From Hyphomicrobiaceae bacterium (GTDB taxonomy: Bacteria > Pseudomonadota > Alphaproteobacteria > Rhizobiales > Ancalomicrobiaceae): 64,000 nt of DNA. The notes beneath the pieces were generated by a model that was not told the origin of the DNA, ran no database searches, and saw nothing but the letters and a program-made list of their open reading frames with translations. The stretch is taken from contig JAEULV010000026.1 of the NCBI GenBank assembly GCA_016793065.1, positions 28,874 through 92,873 on the forward strand. Reading direction: 5' to 3'. Of the stretch, positions 8,195-17,976 are shown in pieces. The position numbers were made by a program, and so were the translations under genes. Positions within the stretch are counted from its first letter, which is position 1. Every line of letters begins with the position of its first letter.

Positions 8195-9999
8195 TTCTTC
8201 ACCGCGATGATTTCCGCCTCGCCGGCATCGAGCGCGAACCGGTAGGCGAGCGACACATGGTGGAAGCGGGCATCGGTGAAGTCGTCGTGCAGGGCGATGT
8301 TGAACGGATAGACCTTGCCGGCCTCAATCCCGACCTCGCCTTCCGCCGCCGCTTTGAGCGGACGGGCGATCACCACGGTCCAGGTATCGCCGTCGAGCGA
8401 TCCGGAGGCCTCGACGCCGGCGCCGGCGGTCATCAGTCGCTGGGCGACGATCGAGCCGCGTTCGGCGGCGGCGCCGGAGCGCCAGCGCACCAGGTCCATG
8501 GTCGCGCCGCCGGCGGCGAGCGCCTTGATCTCGTCGGCCGACTTCAGCTTCGACCAGCCGCCCCGCGGGCCGTCATTGCCCTTGATGTCGATTTCGGTGC
8601 GGGTCTCCGACAGGTACTTGGTCACGCCGGCCTTGAGGTCGAGCATGTCCTTCTTGTCGAAGCTCGCCAGCGCCTCGGGCTTGGGGGCGTCGGGCATGGT
8701 GCGGGCGTCGTGGTGGCAGGTTGCCCAGCAGCCGGCCTGTTCGCCGCGCTCCACCTTGGCGCCGGCGAACATCGCCGAGACCTTGACCTCGTTCGCCGGG
8801 TCCATCTTGCCGCCATCGACGAAGGGCGCCGGGGTATGGGCTGCCTTGGCGAACTGGAAGCGGAAATACACCTTCTCGCCGTCATGGGCCGCCTGCAGCT
8901 TGACCGGCACCGAGCCGCGCTTGCCGGGGATCGGCGTCGCCTCGGCCTTTTCGCCGGAGACGATCTTGGCGCCCATGTCGGCGGCTTCCTTCTCGTGGCA
9001 GGTCAGGCAGCGGTCGCCGCCCTTGACGAAGGCACGGGCGCCGCCGTGGTCCTTGCCGTTCTGCACCCACTCGTAGGAAGCCTGGCCGGGATAGAACAGC
9101 GTCACCGACTTCGCCTCGACGCTCGCCCAGTCGATCTTGCCGCCGACCGTCGCGCCGGCATCGGCGGGCTTGGCGGCCGCCACCGCGCCGGCGCCGGTCG
9201 GCGCCTTGGCGGCGATTTCCTTGAGCTTGGCCGCGACGATCGCCGCCGCCTTCTCGTTGGCGAGGGCGTCGGCCGCGGCGGCGACGTCGGCCTTCTGCTT
9301 GGCCTCGGCCGCCTTTTCCTTGGCTTCGGCGCGGGCGAGGCCCTCCTTGTAGGCGGCCGGAATGGTGCGGGCGAATTCCTTCACCGGCTTTTCCAGTTCC
9401 TCAAGCTGCGCGTCGGTCAGGAGCGAGCGGACGTTCTTGTGGGCGATGCCCTTGTGGCAGTCGATGCAGGTATTGCCGGCCTCCATCGCCGCCAGATGCT
9501 GCTGGCGGGCGCGGGGACGCTGGTTTTCCGGGTTCATCGCCTCGAAACCGTGGCAATTGCGGCATTCGCGCGAATCCGAAGCCTTCATCCGGTCCCACTC
9601 GTGGCCGGCGAGCTCAAGCCGCTTTTCCTCGAACTTCTCCTTGGTGGCGATCGATCCCGTCAGCTTGCCCCAGACTTCCTTCGAGGCCTGGACCTTGCGG
9701 ATGATCTTGTGGGTCCAGTCCTTCGGCACATGGCAATCGGAACACTGGGCCTGCACGCCGGTGCGGTTGGTGGCGTGGATCGTCGTCTTGTATTCCTGAT
9801 AGACGTTGTCGCGCATCTCGTGACACGAGGTGCAGAAGGCCATGGTGTTGGTGGCCTCCATGGCGGTGTTGAAGCCGCCCCAGAACACCACGCCGCCGAT
9901 GAAGCCGCCGACGGCAAGGGTGAGGACCGAATATTTGAGGCTTGGGCGCCTGAGCGCGCCCCAGGTGCGGGCGATCAGGCCGGGGGTGGCATCTGCCAT
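8191..9999 (-). CDS. NapC/NirT-type multiheme cytochrome fused to an ethylbenzene-dehydrogenase-like heme-binding domain
   Basis: A 602-residue membrane-anchored protein. One TM helix (about 22-45) is followed by four CxxCH motifs (CTSCH 56, CSDCH 86, CRNCH 146, CIDCH 178) in NapC/NirT arrangement. An Ala/Lys-rich coiled linker (about 215-290) leads to a C-terminal module with CLTCH (331) and CWATCH (424, a C-x3-CH spacing). The last 250 residues resemble the heme-b-binding domain of cytochrome c-552 and ethylbenzene dehydrogenase gamma subunits. NirT-type proteins pass quinol electrons to periplasmic reductases, and the gene follows nirS as nirT does in Pseudomonas stutzeri. ATG 9999 has GGAGA upstream. 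Confidence 0.85.
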   Translation of the reverse strand: MADATPGLIARTWGALRRPSLKYSVLTLAVGGFIGGVVFWGGFNTAMEATNTMAFCTSCHEMRDNVYQEYKTTIHATNRTGVQAQCSDCHVPKDWTHKIIRKVQASKEVWGKLTGSIATKEKFEEKRLELAGHEWDRMKASDSRECRNCHGFEAMNPENQRPRARQQHLAAMEAGNTCIDCHKGIAHKNVRSLLTDAQLEELEKPVKEFARTIPAAYKEGLARAEAKEKAAEAKQKADVAAAADALANEKAAAIVAAKLKEIAAKAPTGAGAVAAAKPADAGATVGGKIDWASVEAKSVTLFYPGQASYEWVQNGKDHGGARAFVKGGDRCLTCHEKEAADMGAKIVSGEKAEATPIPGKRGSVPVKLQAAHDGEKVYFRFQFAKAAHTPAPFVDGGKMDPANEVKVSAMFAGAKVERGEQAGCWATCHHDARTMPDAPKPEALASFDKKDMLDLKAGVTKYLSETRTEIDIKGNDGPRGGWSKLKSADEIKALAAGGATMDLVRWRSGAAAERGSIVAQRLMTAGAGVEASGSLDGDTWTVVIARPLKAAAEGEVGIEAGKVYPFNIALHDDFTDARFHHVSLAYRFALDAGEAEIIAVKK

Positions 10000-10042
10000 G
10001 GCGCGTCTCCAGAGCGAAATGGGCGGGGTTGGTCGAACCCGG

Positions 10043-10132
10043 CCCCTTCCCCTGTCGCGAGCTGGCTGAAGCCGGCGCGACAGGGGGAGAGGTCGGAAGA
10101 ATGCGAGCCGGGAGAGGGAGTTCCCGGCTCGC
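10043..10132. repeat. paired palindromes between nirS and the multiheme cytochrome gene
   Basis: Two strong stem-loops lie side by side. The first has 11-bp perfect arms at 10049-10059 (CCCCTGTCGCG) and 10076-10086. The second has 11-bp perfect arms at 10103-10113 (GCGAGCCGGGA) and 10122-10132. This pattern resembles intergenic palindromic units seen in many copies in Rhizobiales genomes. In the nir transcript they could stabilise the nirS portion or cause partial termination; neither stem is followed by a T-run on the minus strand. Confidence 0.6.
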
Positions 10133-10183
10133 CTGGCCGATGCGCGCGATGGAGGGAGCCGCTGCACGCGCCGGAACGTGAGA

Positions 10184-10209
10184 CTCCGGCCGGGAGGGTC
10201 CGGCCGGAG
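10184..10209 (-). terminator. stem-loop just after nirS
   Basis: A perfect 9-bp inverted repeat (CTCCGGCCG / CGGCCGGAG) with an 8-nt loop begins 13 nt past the nirS stop. There is no U-tract, so it is more likely a processing or attenuation hairpin that protects nirS mRNA than a full terminator. Confidence 0.4.
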
Positions 10210-10222
10210 CAACCATGCACGA

Positions 10223-11948
<1,726 letters not shown>

Positions 11949-11983
11949 CCGTTTGGTCGGCAGCACCGCGATCAAGACTTGGC

Positions 11984-11997
11984 TTGACTTTGGTCAA
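11984..11997 (-). promoter_or_regulatory. second FNR/DNR-type box upstream of nirS
   Basis: TTGAC-TTTG-GTCAA is a perfect 5-4-5 palindrome of the FNR family, centred 49 bp upstream of the proximal box. It could be an upstream activating or repressing site for nirS. Confidence 0.65.
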
Positions 11998-12058
11998 GCG
12001 CCATCGGCGGCGCAACGATTGCGCCGGGCCGACATTTTGCTGCGTTGAGAGTCCTGTT

Positions 12059-12982
12059 TTATTTGCACCACGAGAAGGCGCGGTCGACGATCCGGCTCGG
12101 GGCGGCGCCCGGCATCGCCTTGGCGAGCGCGGCCTTGCCATGGTCGCTCCAGCCCTCGGGCGGCGCGGCGGCGCCGGGCGGGAACCAGATCCGCAGGGCG
12201 GTCGCCTGGGTTTCGGTCGAGACCAGCACCACGTGGCCCTCGCCGGCGATCGCCTGCGGTTTTTTCTCCTTCAGGTGATCGCAATTGATGCCGGGGGTGC
12301 CCAGCTCGATCGTCGCCGGCTCGAGGAACAACTCGCGGCGAAGCTTGATCTCGGCGCGCGGAACCTTGTTGCCGCCGCCCTCGGCGTAGTGACCGGCGAG
12401 GGCATCCACCTCCTGCGCGCGGGCCGGCGCGCCGGCGTCTAGCGCGAAGCCGACGGTCATCAGGGCGGCGAGGATCGAGGCGGCGGCGACGTTCTGCATG
12501 GGGACCTTTCGGGGCGCGGCGGCGGCGATGCGGCCTGCTGCCTCGGCGCGGGTGCGGAAGGCATCCAGCACCCGGCCGCCGGCGACGCGCGCGGTGGCTT
12601 CAAACAGCATCTGGGTGACGGCGGAGCGCAGGGCGACCGCCATGGAGAAGCGGACAAGGGTGATGTCGGCTGAAACCTCGGCGAAGTCCCAGGCGATGTC
12701 GATGTCGCCAAGGCTTGCCGAACGGCTCTCGACCTCGATCCGGCCGGGCGGCGTGAGCTTGGCGCGGCTTGCGAAAAGCGCCGCCACGGCACCCCAGCCG
12801 ACCTCGTTGCTGACCAGCAGCGTCTCGCCATCGCGGCCGGTCACCCGGGCGCGGCGGAAGCCGGGGACGAAGTGGGGATAGGCCTCGATATCGGCGGCGA
12901 CGCGAAAGGCCACCGCGATCGGCGCGGCAATTTCGCGCTCGGTCGCGATGTGGAACACCGCCGGGCCGTTCATCCTGCTCAT
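12059..12982 (-). CDS. START/COQ10-like domain joined to a secreted domain of unknown function
   Basis: One 307-codon frame with two unrelated halves. Residues 8-150 look like a COQ10/polyketide-cyclase (START-like) domain (EIAAPIAVAFRVAADIEAYPHFVPGFRRARV...). Residues 162-307 begin with Met, a hydrophobic signal-like helix and an ALDAGAPARAQ cleavage-like site, then a domain I do not recognise with Cys in GINCDHL and FSWCK. The internal ATG at 12499 has its own GAAAGG ribosome site, so the secreted half may also be made separately. ATG 12982 has GAGGAC upstream. It is divergent from the Sco gene and shares its FNR box. COQ10 proteins bind quinone; a link to respiratory quinone is inference. 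Confidence 0.65.
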   Translation of the reverse strand: MSRMNGPAVFHIATEREIAAPIAVAFRVAADIEAYPHFVPGFRRARVTGRDGETLLVSNEVGWGAVAALFASRAKLTPPGRIEVESRSASLGDIDIAWDFAEVSADITLVRFSMAVALRSAVTQMLFEATARVAGGRVLDAFRTRAEAAGRIAAAAPRKVPMQNVAAASILAALMTVGFALDAGAPARAQEVDALAGHYAEGGGNKVPRAEIKLRRELFLEPATIELGTPGINCDHLKEKKPQAIAGEGHVVLVSTETQATALRIWFPPGAAAPPEGWSDHGKAALAKAMPGAAPSRIVDRAFSWCK

Positions 12983-13044
12983 GGTCGCGTCCTCGCCTGG
13001 CCATTCGACGGGATCGATCCTGAGCCCGACCGGCGCGTCGCGTC

Positions 13045-13058
13045 TTGATGAACGTCAA
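13045..13058. promoter_or_regulatory. FNR/DNR-type box in the START / Sco divergent promoter
   Basis: TTGAT-GAAC-GTCAA matches the FNR family. It lies near the middle of the 128-bp divergent gap, about 69 bp from the START-gene ATG and about 59 bp from the Sco ATG (centre to start), so it could serve either or both. It matches the nirS boxes and implies co-regulation with denitrification. Confidence 0.7.
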
Positions 13059-13110
13059 CACCGCCCCCGCCGTCCGGAGGCATCCTGATGCGTAACAGAG
13101 GAGCTTCCCC

Positions 13111-13695
13111 ATGCGTCCCGTCACCCTGGCGCTGACGATCGGCCTGATCGCGGCGTCCGCTCCGTTTTCGCTGCCATCCCTGTCGATCTCGCCGGCAATG
13201 GCGGAGAACGTCCATTTCACCGGCACGCGCCATGACGGCAAGCCGATCGACGAGACGGCGCTGACCGGCTGGCGGCTCTACTATTTCGGCTACACCTTCT
13301 GCCCGGACGTCTGCCCGACCAGCCTCGTTGCCGTCGCCGAGATGCTCGACGCCATGGGACCGATGGCAAGCCGGCTGACGCCGGTGTTCGTCACCGTCGA
13401 TCCGGACCGCGACACGCCAAGCGTGATGAAGGACTATGTCGGCGCGTTTCACCCGGCGATCGTCGGCCTGACGCCGACGGATGAGGGCCTGAAAGCGCTG
13501 GCGGCGGCCTATCGGATCAAGTACCAGAAGGTGGATCTGGGGCCGAACCGGGCCTATCTGATGGACCATTCGGCCAGCCTGTTCCTGATCGACCCGAACG
13601 GCGATGTCGCCGGCAAGTTTCCCCATGGCATGGACGCAAGGCAGATGGCGGCGAAGGTGTTGACGGTGTTTGCCCGCGCGGACGGCAAGTCGTGA
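13111..13695 (+). CDS. Sco1/SenC-family copper chaperone / thiol protein
   Basis: A 194-residue protein with a signal or anchor helix (1-31) and a thioredoxin-like Sco fold. The copper-binding residues are Cys64 and Cys68 in CPDVC and His153 in MDHSAS; the VTVDPDRDTP loop is also typical. Sco proteins deliver copper to CuA centres (cytochrome oxidase, N2O reductase) or reduce their cysteines. GAGGAG precedes the ATG. The stop overlaps the next start (GTGA), so it is coupled to the ubiE-like gene. The FNR box upstream suggests a role under low oxygen, perhaps for the CuA of a nitrous oxide reductase encoded elsewhere (inference). Confidence 0.88.
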   Translation: MRPVTLALTIGLIAASAPFSLPSLSISPAMAENVHFTGTRHDGKPIDETALTGWRLYYFGYTFCPDVCPTSLVAVAEMLDAMGPMASRLTPVFVTVDPDRDTPSVMKDYVGAFHPAIVGLTPTDEGLKALAAAYRIKYQKVDLGPNRAYLMDHSASLFLIDPNGDVAGKFPHGMDARQMAAKVLTVFARADGKS

Positions 13696-14423
13696 GCGCG
13701 GCCGATCCCGATCCGCTCGCCGGGCGGTTCGGCGCAACATCCGTCGCGCCCGACGAACGCCGGCAGCGCATCCGCGATGTGTTCCGGCTGGTGGCGCCGC
13801 GCTACGACCTGATGAACGACCTGATGAGCTTCGGCATTCATCGCCCGTGGAAGCGGGCGTTCGTCGCCGGACTTGCCGTGACGCCCGGGCTGCGCGCCGT
13901 CGATCTTGCCGGCGGCACCGGCGACATCGCCCGGCTGCTGGCGGCACGCGGCGCCGACGTAACCGTCGTCGACCCGTCGGAGGAGATGCTGGCGGTGGGG
14001 CGGCGGCGATCACCCGGCATCCCGGCCATCGCCGCCGAGGCCGAGCACCTGCCCTTCGCCGATGCCAGCCTCGACCTCGTCACCATGTCGTTCGGCATTC
14101 GCAACGTCACCCACATGGGCACGGCGCTGGCCGAGATCGGCCGGGTGCTGAAGCCGGGCGGGCGGTTTGCCTGCCTGGAGTTCTCGACGCCGCACTGGCT
14201 GATCCGCCCCGGCTATCAGTTGTGGTCGCGCACCGCCATTCCGGCGCTCGGGGCGCTGGTCGCCGGCAAGGTCGCGGCCTATCGCTACCTGATCGAGTCG
14301 ATCGAGCGCTTCCCGGATCAGGCGCGTTTCGCCGGGTTGATCCGCGACGCCGGCTTCGCGCAGGCCGACTGGCGCAATCTCAGCTTCGGCATCGCCGCGA
14401 TCCACGTGGCGCGCAAGGCATAG
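13692..14423 (+). CDS. UbiE/MenG-type quinone C-methyltransferase
   Basis: A 243-residue class I SAM methyltransferase with the UbiE signatures YDLMNDLMSFGIHRPWK near residue 38, the SAM loop VDLAGGTGDIA, MSFGIRNV and a C-terminal LIRDAGF. UbiE methylates the quinone ring in ubiquinone and menaquinone synthesis. It starts with GTG overlapping the Sco stop and belongs to an FNR-box operon rather than the usual ubiE-ubiB-coaBC locus. It is probably a second, anaerobically expressed copy or a relative with another quinone substrate, so I leave the symbol blank. Confidence 0.82.
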   Translation: MSAADPDPLAGRFGATSVAPDERRQRIRDVFRLVAPRYDLMNDLMSFGIHRPWKRAFVAGLAVTPGLRAVDLAGGTGDIARLLAARGADVTVVDPSEEMLAVGRRRSPGIPAIAAEAEHLPFADASLDLVTMSFGIRNVTHMGTALAEIGRVLKPGGRFACLEFSTPHWLIRPGYQLWSRTAIPALGALVAGKVAAYRYLIESIERFPDQARFAGLIRDAGFAQADWRNLSFGIAAIHVARKA

Positions 14424-14489
14424 GCCGCGCGACGGCCGTGCGCGGCATGTCGCCCCGTTTTTATCCGCTCTTGCGCGCGCGGCAACAAA

Positions 14490-14521
14490 AGCCCCGCGCC
14501 TTGCGACGCGGGGCTGAAATC
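14490..14521 (-). terminator. rho-independent terminator of yebC
   Basis: A perfect 9-bp stem (AGCCCCGCG / CGCGGGGCT) with an 8-nt loop. On the minus strand it is followed by TTTTGTT. It lies 28 bp past the yebC stop. On the plus strand it could also stop transcription of the UbiE operon. Confidence 0.8.
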
Positions 14522-14542
14522 CGGTTGGCGCCGACGGTCGGA

Positions 14543-15292
14543 TCAGGCGGCGGCGAGCTTGGCCATGACCTCGTCGGAGACCTCGAAGTTGGAGAAGACG
14601 TTCTGCACGTCGTCGTCATCCTCGAGCACGCCGATCAGCTTCATCACCGAATGGGCCTTTTCCTCGTCGAGCGGCACGGTGTTCTGCGGGCGCCAGACGG
14701 CCTTGACCGACTCGGCCGCGCCGAGCGTGGCTTCCAGCGCCTTGGCGACTTCGCTCATCGCCTCGAACGAGCAAGTGACGGTGTGGTGATCGTCGTCCGA
14801 CTGGACGTCGTCGGCGCCGGCGTTGAGCACATGCTCGAACATTTCATCGGTGGTGGCGACGGCGGCCTTGTAGCGGATTTCCGCCAGGCGATCGAACGAG
14901 AACGACACCGAATTGCTTTCGCCGAGCGCGCCGCCGAACTTGGCGAAGGCAGCGCGGACGTTGCCGCCGGTGCGGTTGCGGTTGTCGGTCAGGGTCTCGA
15001 CGATGACGGCGACGCCGCCGGGGCCGTAGCCCTCGTAGCGGACTTCGTCATAGTTCTCGGCGTCGGCGCCCGAGCCCTTCTTGATGGCGCGATCGATATT
15101 GTCGCGCGGCATGTTTTCGGCGCGGGCATTCAGGATCGCCAGTCGCAGCTTGGCGTTCATGTTCGGGTCGGGCAAACCGCCCTTGGCCGCGACGGTGATC
15201 TCGCGGGCAAGCTTGGAGAACAGCTTCGAACGCATCGCGTCCTGCTTGCCCTTGCGATGCATGATGTTCTTGAACTGACTATGACCTGCCAT
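14543..15292 (-). CDS. yebC: YebC/PmpR/TACO1 family protein
   Basis: A 249-residue protein beginning [18 protein letters not shown], the hallmark YebC N-terminus. It also has [30 protein letters not shown] and an acidic C-terminal domain. The family was annotated as a transcriptional regulator; recent work on YebC/TACO1 proteins supports a role in relieving ribosome stalling. Length is normal. It ends at a strong terminator. The gene upstream in many relatives is the TIGR00282 phosphoesterase, here separated by the Ntn-hydrolase cassette. Confidence 0.93.
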   Translation of the reverse strand: MAGHSQFKNIMHRKGKQDAMRSKLFSKLAREITVAAKGGLPDPNMNAKLRLAILNARAENMPRDNIDRAIKKGSGADAENYDEVRYEGYGPGGVAVIVETLTDNRNRTGGNVRAAFAKFGGALGESNSVSFSFDRLAEIRYKAAVATTDEMFEHVLNAGADDVQSDDDHHTVTCSFEAMSEVAKALEATLGAAESVKAVWRPQNTVPLDEEKAHSVMKLIGVLEDDDDVQNVFSNFEVSDEVMAKLAAA

Positions 15293-15313
15293 TGTTCCGC
15301 TTCACTGTTGGGC

Positions 15314-15332
15314 GCTCGATCATAGATCGAGC
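15314..15332. promoter_or_regulatory. 8-3-8 perfect palindrome upstream of yebC
   Basis: GCTCGATC-ATA-GATCGAGC lies in the 50-bp gap between the small basic protein gene and yebC. It may be an operator for yebC or an mRNA hairpin ending the upstream cassette; there is no T-run. Confidence 0.4.
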
Positions 15333-15342
15333 TGAAATACAA

Positions 15343-15564
15343 TTATCCCGCTGCAACCTTCTTCGAGCGCGACGAACCGCCATCTAGGTGCGCAGACCGG
15401 CGGCGTTTACCTATCCCGGTTTTCTCAAGTTCCAGTCGCAAGCGATTAATAGCTTCCTCGACCAGTTCGGACGGCAACTTCTGTCGCCGGAACAAAAGCG
15501 ACTCACCGTGTCGCCGTGGAGAAGGCATCTTCAGCCGCGCGGGCATCTGGGGACCGGTCGTCAT
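15343..15564 (-). CDS. small basic protein coupled to the Ntn-hydrolase
   Basis: A 73-residue protein with no recognised family. It is rich in Lys, Arg and Pro at both ends, with one predicted central amphipathic helix (SELVEEAINRLRLELEKTG). It has no cysteine, signal peptide or membrane segment. Its ATG overlaps the stop of the Ntn-hydrolase gene as ATGA, which supports it as a real coupled gene. An in-frame GTG one codon earlier also exists. A partner, adaptor or substrate of the upstream enzyme is a guess from coupling alone. Confidence 0.55.
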   Translation of the reverse strand: MTTGPQMPARLKMPSPRRHGESLLFRRQKLPSELVEEAINRLRLELEKTGIGKRRRSAHLDGGSSRSKKVAAG

Positions 15565-16886
15565 CACTTCGCTCCAAGTCTGGCGGCAGCGAGCAGGCGC
15601 GCTTCGTAGCCCGGATTGAGGTTCCTGTCAAAATAGTGCTTACGCCGAACCCAGACAAACCCCTCGTTTCGCGAGATCACGGCGACATCAATTGGGCCAC
15701 CCACGGTCTCTTGGTCCGGAGAGAATCGGCGCTTGGTTGATGTTAACTCAACAAGGGCGGACGCCATATCGGCCAGCTGCCGCCTTGACATGTGGGCAAG
15801 TATTTCGAGTGTCGCCCCCTCCTCGGCATCTCTAAGGTCCCTCATCAACTGACTGAACTCGTTTGACAGTTTAGCCGTGAGATGGTTGATTTCCGATTTA
15901 GAAAACGCACGCGGGCGCAGTTTAAAAACTTCCTTCAAAGCCTCTTGAACATAGTCTCTAACAGCATTCATCGCGGATTCGTCAATGCCGAACAGAAATC
16001 GTTCGGTCATGTCTGTTTGGGCGAAAGATCGAAATGCGGCTCTCTGGTGGATTGTATCGATGGCAGTGTAACTTTGACGAAAAATCTTAAGTTTGCCAAA
16101 CTGAGACCCATCTATTTCAACCGATGCCAAGCGGGGAAATTGATCTTCGTATCCGAAACCACCAAATACAAGCCCTGTAAACAGGTCTGATTTTTTCGAA
16201 CTCCGCAACACATAGTACGCTAGCTCAAAAAACAACGCTTTTATTGATTCGTCTTGTCGCAGGTTCGGAAATATTGAATATGAAATCATTTCATCAATGG
16301 TATTTTTGCTTTTTTCTTCGTATACTATTTTAAATTCCTCAATAGTTAAATTTTGTAAATATTGCTTTAGCATAACATCTTGATATTCCGCAATGTTTTG
16401 TTTAATTGATTGCATCAATGTATCTCTAAATATTGTTTCCGATTTTTGTGCATTAAATTCAGTTCTATTTTTACTACCATTCCGACGCATAACCAATAAT
16501 TGGATTAGTTTTCTTTGGGCATCATCAATTATTGAGGATATTACCGTAGAAAAATACGAAATAAAATAATTAATTTCATGTGTATTGTTATTGTATTTAT
16601 CTCGTAAGTAATATAAGAAATGAACCGCAGCACCACTTAATCTTGCGAATCCTCGATCTGGCTTCGGTGCAAAATTTCGATATTCGCGGACAATCACATC
16701 AATCGGGACGCCATTGAATTCAGCATTGTTGTAAAACATGATACCAATCGGTTGGGTATTCGATAACTGAAAAATCTTTTCGGCATCATTGTGGATCTTT
16801 GCATGACCGCCGGCTGTAAGTGTTACAGCGCTGTCGGCGGCAAATGCCAATGCGGAACGGTTCATCAAGACAGTTTCGGCGGTCAT
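15564..16886 (-). CDS. predicted proteasome/HslV-like Ntn-hydrolase with large insertion
   Basis: A 440-residue protein with a strong AGGAG site before ATG 16886. After Met removal the chain starts with Thr. Numbered from this Thr, Asp17 (AFAADSAVTL) falls at the exact proteasome/HslV position and Lys36 (DAEKIFQL) aligns with catalytic Lys33 allowing a three-residue insertion. The C-terminus has LADMASALVELTS and ETVGGPIDVAVISRNEGFVWV, resembling the last helix and strands of the HslV/beta-subunit fold. About 250 mostly helical residues are inserted between. The middle of the gene (about 16200-16800) is strikingly AT-rich against its surroundings, suggesting transfer. It lies between the TIGR00282 gene and yebC, same strand. 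Peptidase or other amide hydrolase activity is inferred; the substrate is unknown. Confidence 0.7.
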   Translation of the reverse strand: MTAETVLMNRSALAFAADSAVTLTAGGHAKIHNDAEKIFQLSNTQPIGIMFYNNAEFNGVPIDVIVREYRNFAPKPDRGFARLSGAAVHFLYYLRDKYNNNTHEINYFISYFSTVISSIIDDAQRKLIQLLVMRRNGSKNRTEFNAQKSETIFRDTLMQSIKQNIAEYQDVMLKQYLQNLTIEEFKIVYEEKSKNTIDEMISYSIFPNLRQDESIKALFFELAYYVLRSSKKSDLFTGLVFGGFGYEDQFPRLASVEIDGSQFGKLKIFRQSYTAIDTIHQRAAFRSFAQTDMTERFLFGIDESAMNAVRDYVQEALKEVFKLRPRAFSKSEINHLTAKLSNEFSQLMRDLRDAEEGATLEILAHMSRRQLADMASALVELTSTKRRFSPDQETVGGPIDVAVISRNEGFVWVRRKHYFDRNLNPGYEARLLAAARLGAK

Positions 16887-16960
16887 ACCTATCTCCTGCA
16901 ATCACAAGATAGGATGTTGTCGCCGCGATATGCAACCGTCGCCTCGGTCCGGAGCTTCCC

Positions 16961-17782
16961 CTACCCCCACAGGTCCGGCATGGCCGGCGACAGGCGGCCG
17001 CCGAGGCGGATGGGGGCGCAGGCGCGGGCGAGGCCGGTGCGGTCGTCGATGTCGACGGCGAGGCCGCACAGGGTCGCGGTGCCGAGCGCCGGCTCGAAGC
17101 GGGCGCGGGGGATCTTGCGCTGGAAGCGGTTCAGCGGCTCGTCCTTTTCCATGCCGATGACCGAGTCGTAATCGCCGCACATGCCGACGTCGGTCTGATA
17201 GGCGGTGCCGCCGGCGAGCACCTGGTGGTCGGCGGTCGGCACGTGGGTATGGGTGCCGACGACGAGGCTGACGCGGCCGTCGAGCATGTGCGCCATCGCC
17301 TGCTTTTCCGATGTGGTCTCGGCGTGGAAATCCAGCACGATCGCATCGGCCTGTTCCCCTAGCGGACAGGCATCGACCTCGCGGGAAACGGCGGCGAAGG
17401 GATCGTCGAGCGGGTCCATGAACACCCGGCCCATGGCGTTGATCACCAGCACGCGGGCACCGGAGCGGGAAACATAGAGGTTGGCGCCCTTGCCGGGTGT
17501 GCCGGCGGGATAGTTCACCGGACGAAGCAGGCGGTCGAAGCGCTCAATATAGACCAGCGTCTCGCGCTGGTCCCAGACGTGATTGCCGGTGGTGACGACG
17601 TCGGCGCCGGCATCGATCAGCGCCTGGGCGATCTCCTCGGTGATGCCGAAGCCGCCGGCGGCGTTCTCGCCATTGACGATGACGAAGTCGAAGCGATAGC
17701 GCTCGATCAGGCCCGGCAATTCGCCCGTCACCGCATTGCGGCCGGAGCGGCCGAGAACATCACCCAGGAACAGCAAGCGCAT
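16961..17782 (-). CDS. TIGR00282-family metallophosphoesterase (YmdB-like)
   Basis: A 273-residue metallophosphoesterase. Metal-binding motifs are FLGDVLGRSGR at the N-terminus, VNGENAAGGFG, TTGNHVWD, DFHAETTSEK and VGTHTHVPTAD. The family includes YmdB, a cyclic-nucleotide phosphodiesterase in Bacillus and Deinococcus; the substrate in alphaproteobacteria is unsettled. Length is typical (about 270). It lies upstream of the Ntn-hydrolase on the same strand with a 74-bp gap. Confidence 0.9.
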   Translation of the reverse strand: MRLLFLGDVLGRSGRNAVTGELPGLIERYRFDFVIVNGENAAGGFGITEEIAQALIDAGADVVTTGNHVWDQRETLVYIERFDRLLRPVNYPAGTPGKGANLYVSRSGARVLVINAMGRVFMDPLDDPFAAVSREVDACPLGEQADAIVLDFHAETTSEKQAMAHMLDGRVSLVVGTHTHVPTADHQVLAGGTAYQTDVGMCGDYDSVIGMEKDEPLNRFQRKIPRARFEPALGTATLCGLAVDIDDRTGLARACAPIRLGGRLSPAMPDLWG

Positions 17783-17976
17783 CGTCAGGATCCGGTTTCG
17801 AGAACGGTCCCCGTCCTATACGAAACCGATGACCGGCGCCACTGCGCCGGGTCGGCGCCGGCCGGGCGATGCGCGACAATTCGGGCCTGGCATCCCGGAT
17901 ACGAACCGTCACCCGGTGTCGGCGCGCGCCGGCCCGTGGCAGGATCGGTCGTTCCGTTTTGGCAGGAGACAGAACC

